54,262 nucleotides of DNA. It comes from Thioalkalivibrio sp. (lineage in GTDB: Bacteria; Pseudomonadota; Gammaproteobacteria; Ectothiorhodospirales; Ectothiorhodospiraceae). Below the pieces are notes generated by a model. It worked only from the letters and a program-made list of their open reading frames with translations, was not told the DNA's origin and did no database searches. The DNA lies in the NCBI GenBank assembly GCA_007692435.1, contig RECA01000084.1, positions 1-54,262 on the forward strand. Direction: 5' to 3'. Shown in pieces: positions 9,983 through 18,744 of the stretch (its first letter is position 1; every line of letters begins with the position of its first letter). The position numbers were made by a program, and so were the translations under genes.

Positions 9983-12900
9983 CTAGGTCGTTGCGGGCGA
10001 CGGGGCGCGTTCACGGGTGCCCCAGACGAGCAGAACGGGTGTGACCAGCAGGGTCAGCGGCGTGGCGACCACCAGCCCACCCGAGATCGCGGTGGCGAGC
10101 TGCACCCAGTACTGGGTGGATGGCGCCCCGATGCTGAAGTCGCGTCCGAGGATGTCCACGGTCACGCCGAGGACCATCGGCATCAGGCCAAGGATGGTGG
10201 TCAGTGTGGTCAGCAGCACCGGGCGCAGACGCTGTGCGCCGGTGCGCAGCGCCGCGTCCACGGCCGCCAGCCCCTGCTGCCGAAGCCGGTTGAAGGTGTC
10301 GATCAGCACGATGTTGTTGTTCACCACGATGCCCGCGAGGGCGATCACCCCGACCCCGCTCATCACGATGCCGAAGGGTTCCTGCCGCAACAGCAGTCCG
10401 AGCAATACGCCCGAGGTGGAAAACACGATGGCCGACAGCACCAGCGCAGCCTGATAGAGGCTGTTGAACTGGGTGACCAGGATCACCAGCATCAGGAAGA
10501 CCGACAACAGGAAGGCCCCGGTCAGGAAACTGGCCGCCTCTTCCTGCTCCTCCGCCTGTCCCCGAAGGCGCAGGCGCACCTCCTCGGGCAGCGGATCGTC
10601 CGCGAGGGCGGTCTCCAGACGGCGGACCTGGTCATCGACCAGCAGGCCCGTCGCCGCATCGGCCGATACCGTCAATGTCCTGTGCCCGTCGACCCGCTTG
10701 ATGATCCCGGTCTTCGGTGCGGGCCGGAATTCCACGAAGTTCACGATCGGCACGAGCCCGTAGGCGGTCGGCACGCGAAGGTTCACCAGTTGCGCCAGGT
10801 TGCGTTCGTCGAACGGGAAGCGCACCCGGATATCCACCTCCTCATCGACGTCATCGGGCCGATACCCGCCGAGGCGTATTCCCTGCGTGACCATCTGCAC
10901 TGCATTGCCCAGCAGCGCCACGTCCGCGCCGTAACGGGCCGCCTCCCGATGGTTCACCTCCACGCGCAGTTCGACACCGGGCACTGAGCGGTCGTCCTCT
11001 ACGTCCACGAAGCCGCCAATCCGCTCCATCAGCTCACGCAGATGGGCGATGGCTTCGCTCAGCACCTGCCGGTCGTCGTGTGAGACCTCCACCTGTATCG
11101 GCTTGCCCATCGGCGGCCCGCCCTCCTGCTCACGGAACTGGAGCGCGACTCCCGGCAGGTCCGCCATGTCCTCGCGCAGACGCTCCAGGATCTCGGCGGC
11201 CGGAGGCCGTAGGCGCCAGTCCGCCAGTTCCAGCTGGATCACGCCAATCACGTCCTCGGCATAGTCCGCCATCAGGCGCGCCCTGGACACACCGATGGTG
11301 CGCGCATAGACGGTCTGGATCTCCGGCACCCCCATCAGGCGTGCCTCGACCATGCGTACCAGCCGATCCGCTTCCCAAACCGAGAGATCGCCGCGTGCCT
11401 GCACCTGCACCTGCGCGAAGCGGGGTTCCACCTGCGGGAAGAATTCCACGCCACGGCCGAATTCGCCGTAGGCCGCGTATAGCGCCAGCATGATGACCAG
11501 CGCCCCTGCGAGCGTCTGGCCGGGCCGCTGGACCAGCCACCGCAATAGCCCGATGTAACGCGCGCTGAAGCCGTCCAGTTGTCCGAAGTCGCCCCGCTCG
11601 GCGGCCAGGATGCGCTCCACCTGCCCGGGTCGGCTGGCACCGCGGCCGCCGATCAGGCCACCCAGCACCGGAATAAAGATGAGGGCCATCAGCAGCGATG
11701 CGATGAGCGTCACCAGCACGGTGGCCGGCAGGTAGAACATGAACTCCCCGATCATCCCGGGCCAGAAGAGCATCGGGAAAAAGACCGCCATTGTAGTGGC
11801 GGTGGAGGCGATCACCGGCCAGGCCATGCGGATCGAGGCGCGCTGAAAGGCCTCTCGCCGTTCCAGCCCCTCGGCAAGGTAGCGATCGGCCTGCTCGACC
11901 ACGATGATCGCACCGTCGACCAGCATCCCGATCACGAGGATCAGCGCAAACAGCACCACGATGTTCAGCGTGAAGCCAAGCAGCTGGATCGCGAGAATGC
12001 CGCCCAGAAAGGCGCCCGGGATCGCGAGGCCGACCAGCCAGGACGAACGGCCGCCCAGGGCCGCGACGATGGTCAGCATCACCAGCACGATCGCCGTGAT
12101 CACGTTGTTTTCGAGATCGCCGAGCAGGTCGTCGACATCCTGCGCCATGTCCTGCAGGTAGTCCACGCTGACGGCCTGCGGCCAGTCCTCGGCGGCGCCG
12201 TCGATCACGGCGCGGGCATCGGCCACGGTGTCGATGATGTTCGCACCGACACGCTGGCGGATCTCCAGTGACACCGCCCGCTGGCCGTTCACCCGCGCGA
12301 ATTCCTCGGGGTCCTTGAAGCCCCGGCGACCGGTGGCCACGTCGCCAAAGGTGACCACGGTGCCCTCCTCCACCTTGACCGGCAGTTCAAGGACGTCGTC
12401 CAGCGACTCGATCAGTCCGGGCACGGTGAGCGTGATCCTCCCCGCGCCGGTATCCATGGCACCGGCAGCGACCAGCCGATTGTTGCGTTCGATGGCCTCG
12501 ATCAGCTCCTGGTACGGCAGCCTGTAGGTCTCCATCACCAGCGGATCCGCCATGACCTCGAGCACTTCCTCGCGATCCCCGCCGATATCGACCTCCAGAA
12601 CGCCGGGAAGCGCCTCCAGCTGGTCCCGAAGATCACGCGCGAGGCGCACCAGCGCGCGTTCCGGGACCGGCCCGGAGAGGGTCGCCACCAGCACCGGGAA
12701 CATGGACAGATCGACCTCGATCACCTCCGGCTCCTCGGTGCCCGGCGGTAGCTGGCCCTTCACCAGGTCCACCCTCTCGCGCACGTCGGCCAGCGCCTGG
12801 CGGTTGTCATACCCCGCCTCGAAGTCGAGCCGGATCAGTGCGAAGCCCTCCCCCGCCTGGGCCTGGAGTTCGTCGAGGCCGGCCACGGGCTGCAGTTCCC

Positions 12901-13108
12901 GCTCCAGGGGCCGGATGAGCAGTCGCTCGCTGTCCTCGGGAGAGATTCCGGTGTGCGTGACCGACACGAAGAAGATCGGGATGTCGATGTCGGGTGCCGC
13001 TTCCTTGGGGATCACGACGTAGGAAATGCCGCCGCCGACAAGCATCAAGAGCAGCAGGAGCAGCATCGTGCGGCTTCGATCGATCGCTGCACGGATCAGC
13101 TGGCTCAT
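9983..13108 (-). CDS. RND efflux transporter permease subunit (non-canonical HAE-1 branch)
   Basis: Inner-membrane, proton-driven tripartite efflux pump subunit. 1041 aa, with the two-fold repeat of a large periplasmic loop and transmembrane bundles (TM1 TMLLLLLLMLVGGGISYVV; TM2-6 near residues 325-490; a second set near 860-1010). The TM4 proton-relay motif reads MLVDGAIIVVE, so Asp398 is kept but the second Asp of the usual Asp-Asp pair is Gly399. The TM10 segment reads GIVVNNNIVLID, where AcrB-like pumps have a Lys. ATG 13108 overlaps the adaptor stop by 4 bases (ATGA), so the two are translationally coupled. Substrates are unknown and no outer-membrane channel gene is adjacent. Confidence 0.9.
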   Translation of the reverse strand: MSQLIRAAIDRSRTMLLLLLLMLVGGGISYVVIPKEAAPDIDIPIFFVSVTHTGISPEDSERLLIRPLERELQPVAGLDELQAQAGEGFALIRLDFEAGYDNRQALADVRERVDLVKGQLPPGTEEPEVIEVDLSMFPVLVATLSGPVPERALVRLARDLRDQLEALPGVLEVDIGGDREEVLEVMADPLVMETYRLPYQELIEAIERNNRLVAAGAMDTGAGRITLTVPGLIESLDDVLELPVKVEEGTVVTFGDVATGRRGFKDPEEFARVNGQRAVSLEIRQRVGANIIDTVADARAVIDGAAEDWPQAVSVDYLQDMAQDVDDLLGDLENNVITAIVLVMLTIVAALGGRSSWLVGLAIPGAFLGGILAIQLLGFTLNIVVLFALILVIGMLVDGAIIVVEQADRYLAEGLERREAFQRASIRMAWPVIASTATTMAVFFPMLFWPGMIGEFMFYLPATVLVTLIASLLMALIFIPVLGGLIGGRGASRPGQVERILAAERGDFGQLDGFSARYIGLLRWLVQRPGQTLAGALVIMLALYAAYGEFGRGVEFFPQVEPRFAQVQVQARGDLSVWEADRLVRMVEARLMGVPEIQTVYARTIGVSRARLMADYAEDVIGVIQLELADWRLRPPAAEILERLREDMADLPGVALQFREQEGGPPMGKPIQVEVSHDDRQVLSEAIAHLRELMERIGGFVDVEDDRSVPGVELRVEVNHREAARYGADVALLGNAVQMVTQGIRLGGYRPDDVDEEVDIRVRFPFDERNLAQLVNLRVPTAYGLVPIVNFVEFRPAPKTGIIKRVDGHRTLTVSADAATGLLVDDQVRRLETALADDPLPEEVRLRLRGQAEEQEEAASFLTGAFLLSVFLMLVILVTQFNSLYQAALVLSAIVFSTSGVLLGLLLRQEPFGIVMSGVGVIALAGIVVNNNIVLIDTFNRLRQQGLAAVDAALRTGAQRLRPVLLTTLTTILGLMPMVLGVTVDILGRDFSIGAPSTQYWVQLATAISGGLVVATPLTLLVTPVLLVWGTRERAPSPATT

Positions 13109-14193
13109 GGGTTGGATCCCGCATCCTCCGGCCTGATCCGTACCTTCTCCCCCTCCCTTACGAACCCCTGGCCGACCGTGATGATCCGCACGGTCTCCGG
13201 AAGCCCGTCGACCCACAGACCCTCCTCGTCCGCACGCACGGGATCGATGGGGTGGAAGGCCACGCGGTCCTCGTTTTCAAGGATCTTGATGCCGAGACGC
13301 CCGTCGGGATCCAGCGTGGCCAGCGCCGGGGAAATCCGGTGTGCCATCACCTCCTCGACCGGGATGCGCACCTGCACGCTGATGCCGGAAGGCAGCCCTC
13401 GCTCGGGATTGGGCACTTCGATCTCGATACGGAAGGTCCGCGTCTGCGTATCGGCCCTGGCGGAGACGTGCCGGATGGTCCCTTCCCGGACCAGCTCGTT
13501 CCCGAATTCGACGCGGGCCGTCTGTCCCCGCTCGATCCGGTGGATGCTGTGCTGGGGCACCTGGACGATCGCCTTGAGCGGATCGTTTTCCACGATCTCC
13601 GCGACCGCCGTGCCGACCGACACGTAGTCGCCCACCTCGGCAGCTCGATGGTTCAGCACGCCGGCGATCGAGGCCTTGACGCGCGTGCGTTCGATATCCA
13701 GCCGGACCGACTCCAGGTCCGCCCTCGCCGCCTCCAGTTCCGCACGCGCGGACTCCACCTGCAATTGGGCCTGAAAGCCCTCCCCGGCCAGCTCGTCCGC
13801 AGCACGGAAGTCGGCCTCCCGCCCACCGACCGCGGCCTCGGCACGGCGCAGGCGGGCCTCCCGATCGTCCATCCCGATACGCGCGAGGACCGTATCCGCG
13901 TCCACGGATTCCCCCAGCGGGACCGGCGTCTCCACCAGGCGGCCGTCGGTCTCGGCGCGCACCGTGACCTGCTGGTCCGGCAGCACCTCCCCCTGCAGCG
14001 TGATCAGCCGCTGTATCGGCTCCGCTTCGCTCTCGCGTACCGCAACCATCGGGGCCACGGGGTCCGGCCGCGCTTCGATTACCGGCGGCTCGCGGCCCAC
14101 GACTCCGCTCGCAATCCAGGCGACCAGCAGCAGGGCAACGCCCGTGATCAGCAGGGTCGAACGGTGACGCCGCAACAATGATATGACGCGCAT
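13105..14193 (-). CDS. RND efflux periplasmic adaptor (membrane fusion protein)
   Basis: Links the RND permease to an outer-membrane channel. About 362 aa from the chosen start: an N-terminal signal anchor (STLLITGVALLLVAWIASGVV), a first beta-barrel/lipoyl half with GEVLPDQQVTVRAETDGRL, an alpha-helical hairpin about 105-160 rich in Ala/Glu/Arg (coiled coil), the second lipoyl half VKASIAGVLNHRAAEVGDYVSVG, then the membrane-proximal barrel. No lipobox, so it is anchored by its N-terminal helix, unlike the second adaptor at 41786. ATG 14211 is an alternative start; neither has a well-spaced ribosome-binding site. Stop overlaps the permease start. Confidence 0.85.
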   Translation of the reverse strand: MRVISLLRRHRSTLLITGVALLLVAWIASGVVGREPPVIEARPDPVAPMVAVRESEAEPIQRLITLQGEVLPDQQVTVRAETDGRLVETPVPLGESVDADTVLARIGMDDREARLRRAEAAVGGREADFRAADELAGEGFQAQLQVESARAELEAARADLESVRLDIERTRVKASIAGVLNHRAAEVGDYVSVGTAVAEIVENDPLKAIVQVPQHSIHRIERGQTARVEFGNELVREGTIRHVSARADTQTRTFRIEIEVPNPERGLPSGISVQVRIPVEEVMAHRISPALATLDPDGRLGIKILENEDRVAFHPIDPVRADEEGLWVDGLPETVRIITVGQGFVREGEKVRIRPEDAGSNP

Positions 14194-14376
14194 CCTGCGA
14201 GGATAAACCATCCCGGCGGAAGGGGAGCATGGGGTTGAATGCGACCCGGCAGTCCTGCCCTCAGGCCGGTCCAAACAGCTATCCGATCCGCAAACGCGCC
14301 GGCAATATCGAGTATATTGAGACGTTTATCACCCAACTGAATCAGCCGTGAGCGGCTGGATGATCCTGAGGAGTCC
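14194..14376. promoter_or_regulatory. Divergent control region with CAATAT-n5-ATATTG inverted repeat
   Basis: 183 bp between the divergently transcribed efflux adaptor gene and the protease/transglutaminase/ATP-grasp operon. It holds an AT-rich inverted repeat, CAATAT (14303-14308) cgagt ATATTG (14314-14319), about 60 bases before the protease start. TATATT at 14313-14318 could be a -10 box read rightward. Suggestive of an operator-plus-promoter, but no regulator gene is nearby. Confidence 0.35.
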
Positions 14377-14970
14377 ATGCAATTCCCGTTTTTCCCCGTT
14401 GCCCTGTTGCTCGGTGTGGCGCTTGTGGGCGGCGCCAATGCAGGCGAAGCCGATGTCCGCACGATCCACGGCTGGGTCGAACGGATCGAGATCCTGCCCG
14501 AGGGCATCTCGCTGAAGGCCAAGATGGATACCGGTGCCACCACCTCGTCCCTGAATGCCCTGAACAAGGAACGCTTCGAGCGTGACGGGGAGCGCTGGAT
14601 CGCCTTCGACATCATCGATCCCGAGGATGCGGACAACACCGTGCGCGTTGAACGGCCGATCACCCGCCACGTACGCATCGTGCGTCACGATGGCGAATTC
14701 CAGCGCCGACCGGTGGTGGCGATCGCTTTGTGCATCGGACCGCATTACCGGGAAGAGGAAATGAGCCTGATCGACCGGACGCAATTGAACTACCAGGCCC
14801 TGGTCGGCCGGAATCACATGAACGGGATCATCCTGGTGGATTCTTCGGAGACCTTCCTGCACAGACCCCGTTGTGCAGTGGACGCCGATGATGCCGCCGA
14901 ACCGGAGGAACACGACGAACCGGCGGATCACGACGAGCCGGATGATCCCGGTTCCGATTCCGGCGCATGA
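14377..14970 (+). CDS. Periplasmic retropepsin-like (RimK-associated) protease
   Basis: 197 aa. A signal peptide ends at ANA|GE (about residue 22), so the mature protein is periplasmic. The active-site-like segment KAKMDTGATTSSLNA places a D-T-G-A aspartic-protease triad at Asp51, typical of the family annotated 'ATP-dependent zinc protease' (PF05618) but structurally retropepsin-like. The C-terminal 30 residues are an acidic Asp/Glu/His/Pro-rich tail, unusual for the family and possibly metal-binding. GAGGAG lies 5-6 bases before the ATG. Its TGA overlaps the next ATG (ATGA), so it is the first gene of a coupled operon with a 7TM dead-transglutaminase protein and an ATP-grasp enzyme. Substrate unknown. 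Confidence 0.85.
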   Translation: MQFPFFPVALLLGVALVGGANAGEADVRTIHGWVERIEILPEGISLKAKMDTGATTSSLNALNKERFERDGERWIAFDIIDPEDADNTVRVERPITRHVRIVRHDGEFQRRPVVAIALCIGPHYREEEMSLIDRTQLNYQALVGRNHMNGIILVDSSETFLHRPRCAVDADDAAEPEEHDEPADHDEPDDPGSDSGA

Positions 14971-16496
14971 AGCGATTCCATCTGCCGCTGCTGATCCTGG
15001 CCCTTGCGGCGGTCAGCCTGGGCATCTTCCAGCACAAGGTCACGAACCTCGGCTTCCCGATGCTGCCCGCCCAGACCACCGACAACTGGATCGTGGAGGC
15101 CAGGGTTGCCTTCGAGCCCACTGGCGGCGCCGTTACCGCCCGCCTCCTCATTCCGCATCAACCCCCGGGTCTGGCGCTGCTCGGCGAACACTTCGTGTCA
15201 CGTGACTACGGCCTCACCACCGGCGTGAGCGGCGAGAACCGCGAGGCGATATGGACCTCGCGCAGTCCCAGCGGTCGCCAGGCCGTCTACTACCGGGCCA
15301 CATTCTACGAATTGGACCGCCACCTTCGCACCCAGGCCGAATACCCCGGTCCGGCCAGCGTTCCCGAGTTCGAGGAACCCTACGCGTCTGCGGCCGCCTC
15401 GATCGTCGAACGGGTGCGTGAGCGCTCTGCCGACATCACCACCTTCGCCACCGTGCTGGTGACCGACATGGTCCATGCCCAGGACGAGAACATCGCGCTG
15501 TTCGTTCCGCGGGGCAGCGGCGAACGCGAGCGCGCCCGTGCCGCGATCGAGCTGCTTGCCGGTGCGCGCATCCCCGCCCGCATGGCGCACGGGATCCAGC
15601 TCACGGACCGGGCGCGCGACCTGCAGGTGCGGACCTGGCTGGAGGTACACAACACACGGGAATGGGTGCCGATCAACCCGGCCAACGGTGACGTCGGGTA
15701 TCCACCCAACTTCCTGGTCTGGTGGTACGGCGACAGGGAGCCGTTGGATCTGAGGCGTGCCGGCAACGCGCAGGTCAGCTACGCCGTCACCCGCAATTTC
15801 CAGAGCGCGGTAGACGCCGCTCAGCAACGCGCACAGCTGCTGGATTCGCACGTTGCGGATTTCTCCCTGCTCGGCCTGCCGATCCAGACCCAGAACATGT
15901 ACCGGGTCCTGCTGATGGTTCCGGTTGGCGCGATGATCATCGTCCTGCTGCGCAACGTGGTGGGCGTGCAGACCTTCGGCACCTTCATGCCCGTGCTGAT
16001 CGCACTGTCGTTCCGCGAGACCGAACTCCTGGGCGGTGTGATCCTGTTCACGCTGATCGTGTCACTGGGGCTCGCGATCCGCTTCTACCTCGAGCACCTG
16101 AAGCTGCTGCTGGTGCCGCGGCTGGCCGCGGTGGTGATCGTGGTGGTGATGCTGATGCTGATGCTCAGCATCGTCAGCCACCACCTCGGCATCGAGCACG
16201 GTCTTGCCGTCGCGCTGTTCCCGATGGTGATCCTGGCGATGACCATCGAGCGCATGTCCATTGTCTGGGAGGAACACGGAGCCGGCGACGCGATCCGCCA
16301 GGGGGTCGGAAGCATGGGCGCCGCGATCGTCGGCTACCTGCTGATGATCAATCCCTACGCGGAACACCTGATCTTCGTCTTCCCGGAGCTGCTGCTGATC
16401 GTCCTGGCGGTCACGCTGCTGCTCGGCCGCTACACCGGCTATCGCCTGTCCGAGCTGATCCGTTTCCGCGCCCTCGCGGGCCGCTCGGGCAGATGA
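14967..16496 (+). CDS. Inactive transglutaminase fused to seven-TM domain
   Basis: 509 aa. An N-terminal signal anchor (residues 7-22) is followed by a periplasmic region (about 30-305) whose second part has the transglutaminase-like frame ARIPARMAHG...VRTWLEVHNTREWVPINPANG. In active enzymes this frame holds Cys, His (HAWVEV) and Asp (VDP); here the His position is Arg222/Thr223, the Asp position is Asn237 and no Cys is present in the domain. It is therefore predicted catalytically dead. Residues about 312-490 form roughly seven membrane helices. This domain combination is the recognised inactive-transglutaminase/7TM family (PF14400/PF14402). Overlaps both neighbours by 4 bases. Probably binds a peptide-like ligand in the periplasm; role unproven. 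Confidence 0.88.
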   Translation: MKRFHLPLLILALAAVSLGIFQHKVTNLGFPMLPAQTTDNWIVEARVAFEPTGGAVTARLLIPHQPPGLALLGEHFVSRDYGLTTGVSGENREAIWTSRSPSGRQAVYYRATFYELDRHLRTQAEYPGPASVPEFEEPYASAAASIVERVRERSADITTFATVLVTDMVHAQDENIALFVPRGSGERERARAAIELLAGARIPARMAHGIQLTDRARDLQVRTWLEVHNTREWVPINPANGDVGYPPNFLVWWYGDREPLDLRRAGNAQVSYAVTRNFQSAVDAAQQRAQLLDSHVADFSLLGLPIQTQNMYRVLLMVPVGAMIIVLLRNVVGVQTFGTFMPVLIALSFRETELLGGVILFTLIVSLGLAIRFYLEHLKLLLVPRLAAVVIVVVMLMLMLSIVSHHLGIEHGLAVALFPMVILAMTIERMSIVWEEHGAGDAIRQGVGSMGAAIVGYLLMINPYAEHLIFVFPELLLIVLAVTLLLGRYTGYRLSELIRFRALAGRSGR

Positions 16497-17482
16497 GCTG
16501 GTTCATCTCGCCCCGCCAGCTCCGCGACCTCGGCATCGTCGGCATGAACGAGCGCAACGTCGGGATGATCGCGCGCCTCAACGCGCGCAGGCACTACCCG
16601 CTGGTCGACGACAAGCTGCTGACCAAGAACCTCGCGCTCGAGGCCGGTATCGCGGTTCCCGAGCTCTACGGCGTCATCGAGACCAACCACGACGCCCGGA
16701 ATCTCCGCGAACTGATCTCGGGCCGCGACGACTTCGTGATCAAGCCGGCCCACGGGAGTGGCGGAAACGGCATCCTGGTGATCACCGGGCGCATGGGTGA
16801 ACGCTTCCGCACCGCCAGCGGCCTGCTGGAAGACGTGAAAGACCTCGAGCACCACGTCTCGAACATCCTCAGCGGCATGTACAGCCTGGGCGGACAGCCG
16901 GACAAGGCCATGATCGAATATCGGGTCCGGTTCGACCCGCTGTTCGCCGGGGTGAGCTTCCAGGGCGTCCCCGACATCCGGACGGTCGTGTACCGCGGCT
17001 ATCCGGTGATGGCGATGGTGCGCCTGCCCACCCGCGGATCCGATGGCAAGGCCAATCTCCACCAGGGCGCGGTGGGCGCCGGGATCGACATCGCGACCGG
17101 AGTGACCGGACATGGTGTCTGGCACAATGAAATCGTCGATCGCCATCCCGATACAGGGGCCCTGATCGGCGGTATCGCGATCCCGGACTGGGACCGACTG
17201 CTGGCACTGGCCGCCGGCTGCCACGAACTGACCGGCCTGGGCTACCTCGGCGTCGACGTAGTGCTGGATCGCGACCTGGGACCGCTGATCCTGGAGCTGA
17301 ACGCCCGCCCCGGCCTCGCCGTGCAAGTGGCGAACGGCGCGGGCCTGCGTGACTGCATCGACCGGGTCGAGGCCGCCGAGCCGAAGGACCCCATGAGTCC
17401 CGCGGAACGGGCCGCCCTTGTGCAAGCACTGATGGGCCCGGAACCTGATCGGTCTGCCAACAAGACAGCCGGCAGCGCTTGA
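16493..17482 (+). CDS. ATP-grasp ligase, alpha-L-glutamate ligase-like
   Basis: 329 aa, cytosolic. ATP-grasp features: FVIKPAHGSGGNGILVI, with Lys84 and the glycine-rich flap at 88-93, then a central substrate region (DIRTVVYRGYPVMAMVRLPT) and a Mg-binding ELNARPGL near residue 275, preceded by YLGVDVVLD. Such enzymes form amide bonds through an acyl-phosphate. This family (RimK-like, sugar-transfer-associated ATP-grasp) is nearly always encoded with the dead-transglutaminase 7TM protein, as here. ATG 16493 overlaps the upstream TGA. A longer in-frame reading extends upstream to 15722 but only as a shadow of the 7TM gene. The joined molecules are unknown. Confidence 0.88.
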   Translation: MSWFISPRQLRDLGIVGMNERNVGMIARLNARRHYPLVDDKLLTKNLALEAGIAVPELYGVIETNHDARNLRELISGRDDFVIKPAHGSGGNGILVITGRMGERFRTASGLLEDVKDLEHHVSNILSGMYSLGGQPDKAMIEYRVRFDPLFAGVSFQGVPDIRTVVYRGYPVMAMVRLPTRGSDGKANLHQGAVGAGIDIATGVTGHGVWHNEIVDRHPDTGALIGGIAIPDWDRLLALAAGCHELTGLGYLGVDVVLDRDLGPLILELNARPGLAVQVANGAGLRDCIDRVEAAEPKDPMSPAERAALVQALMGPEPDRSANKTAGSA

Positions 17483-17509
17483 GCCCGTGATCATCCAAGG
17501 GACCTGGCC

Positions 17510-18382
17510 ATGAACCTCGAGGCATTTGTCCCGATCATCGTGGTGCTGATGATGGCCATCGTCGGCACTGAAATCTCGCGGCACCAGCTGACGGCCTCTC
17601 TGCGCATGCGGCGGGCACTCGTCGGGGGGACCCTCGGTCAGCTTCTGTTTCTGCCGCTGCTGGCGGTACTGGTGGTCTGGTTGCTGAACCCGCCCCCGGT
17701 TCTGGCGGGCGGACTGCTTCTGGTGGCCGTCAGCCCGGGCGGGGTCTTGTCGAACTATTACTGTTCCCTCGCCCGCCTGAACGTCGCGTTCTCGGTCACG
17801 CTGACGACGGTGTCGGGGTTCGTGGCACTGGCGGCGATGCCCTTGTTGTTCGCGGCCATCGTACCGGCGGCGCTGGGCATCGAGGCCTTCGGGGTCCCGG
17901 TCGCTGAAATGACGTCCCGCCTCCTGCTCTTCCTGTTGCTGCCAGCGGCGGCCGGAATGGCCCTGAGGCACCTCTTTCCTGCCGCCATCGAGCGCGCCGG
18001 ACGCACGATCCGGGCGTTCGGCCTTGGCCTGCTGGTGTTTTTCCTCGCGCTGGTGTTTTTCGACCAGCGACATGCGGTTGTCGAGATGTTCGGCGAGGCC
18101 GCGCTGCTCACGGTCATCTTCACGCTGCTGGCTCTCCTCGGAGGTTGGCTGAGCGGAAGTATCCTCCAGTTGAACCGGACGGACGGAGCCGTGCTCGCGA
18201 TCGAGTTCGCAGTGCGCAATGTGGGAATCGCTGCGCTGTTGGCGGTCACGACCTTCCAGCAGCCGGAATTCGCAGCCTTTGGCGCCCTGTTTTTGCTTTT
18301 CCAGGCCCCGGTTCTGATCCTCGCCTTCTGGGTCAGTAGGCGCAAACCGGATTCGCCGGCAACGGGCGCGCGCGTCGGCTGA
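17510..18382 (+). CDS. Bile acid:sodium symporter (BASS) family transporter
   Basis: 290 aa, almost wholly hydrophobic, about 8-10 membrane helices. The BASS hallmark regions are present: VAVSPGGVLSNYYCSLARLNVAFSVTLTTVSG (residues 72-103), the unwound helix with conserved Pro-Gly-Gly and Asn, and EFAVRNVGIAALLA near residue 227, the second crossover helix. Family members are secondary transporters of bile acids, pyruvate, pantoate or other organic anions, often Na+-driven. Starts 27 bp after the ATP-grasp gene with AGGGA upstream, so probably the fourth gene of that operon. It might carry the metabolite made there (inference). Its 3' end overlaps the opposite-strand ORF at 18333-18677 by 50 bp. 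Confidence 0.8.
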   Translation: MNLEAFVPIIVVLMMAIVGTEISRHQLTASLRMRRALVGGTLGQLLFLPLLAVLVVWLLNPPPVLAGGLLLVAVSPGGVLSNYYCSLARLNVAFSVTLTTVSGFVALAAMPLLFAAIVPAALGIEAFGVPVAEMTSRLLLFLLLPAAAGMALRHLFPAAIERAGRTIRAFGLGLLVFFLALVFFDQRHAVVEMFGEAALLTVIFTLLALLGGWLSGSILQLNRTDGAVLAIEFAVRNVGIAALLAVTTFQQPEFAAFGALFLLFQAPVLILAFWVSRRKPDSPATGARVG

Positions 18383-18677
18383 TCGCCTGGGCAAAGCGCA
18401 TCCACACCGAACGGCGATCGCGGATCAAACGTCCTCTCGGATGCTCCGGCTCCCGGCAGGCTTCCAGGAACACGCGCGAGGACTCGGCACCCTCTCGGCG
18501 GAGGCCTTCCACGTCCGCCGCGTAGAAGTCGGCACTGCCATCAAGACCCACGAACTCTCCCCGGGACAGGCCGATCTCCGGATCAAAGCGGATCACGGCC
18601 TTCACGCCGTTCTCTTCCAGCCATCGGCGAACCGACGCAACCGCGCCCTTGTCCCGATCGGGCGACGGGCGCGGCAA
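18333..18677 (-). CDS. Hypothetical protein, family not recognised
   Basis: 114 aa if started at TTG 18677; a start at an internal GTG with GAAGAG upstream (protein beginning VKAVIRFDPEIG) is also possible, as no good ribosome-binding site precedes the TTG. The residue mix (Arg, Glu, Asp, Val; RRWLEENGVKAVIRFDPEIGLSRGEFVGLDG) looks like a small soluble protein, and the opposite frames look less protein-like. It overlaps the end of the BASS gene by 50 bp tail to tail and lies 67 bp upstream of the bioA stop region, on the same strand as bioA. I recognise no domain. Real coding is likely but not certain. Confidence 0.5.
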   Translation of the reverse strand: MPRPSPDRDKGAVASVRRWLEENGVKAVIRFDPEIGLSRGEFVGLDGSADFYAADVEGLRREGAESSRVFLEACREPEHPRGRLIRDRRSVWMRFAQAISRRARPLPANPVCAY

Positions 18678-18744
18678 AGATCAGTTCAATTCTTACCGGT
18701 CTGGCGAATACCTGTCCTGCCGGGTCTCGTTGGCGTGGGACTGC

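Noticed and set aside
15722..16492. N-terminal extension of the ATP-grasp protein
   Set aside because: The upstream in-frame stretch is Arg/Gly/Ala-rich shadow of the 7TM gene; the ATGA overlap gives the natural start.
16439..18394. Long open frame antisense to the ATP-grasp and BASS genes
   Set aside because: Shadow of the plus-strand coding pattern; no recognisable domain.
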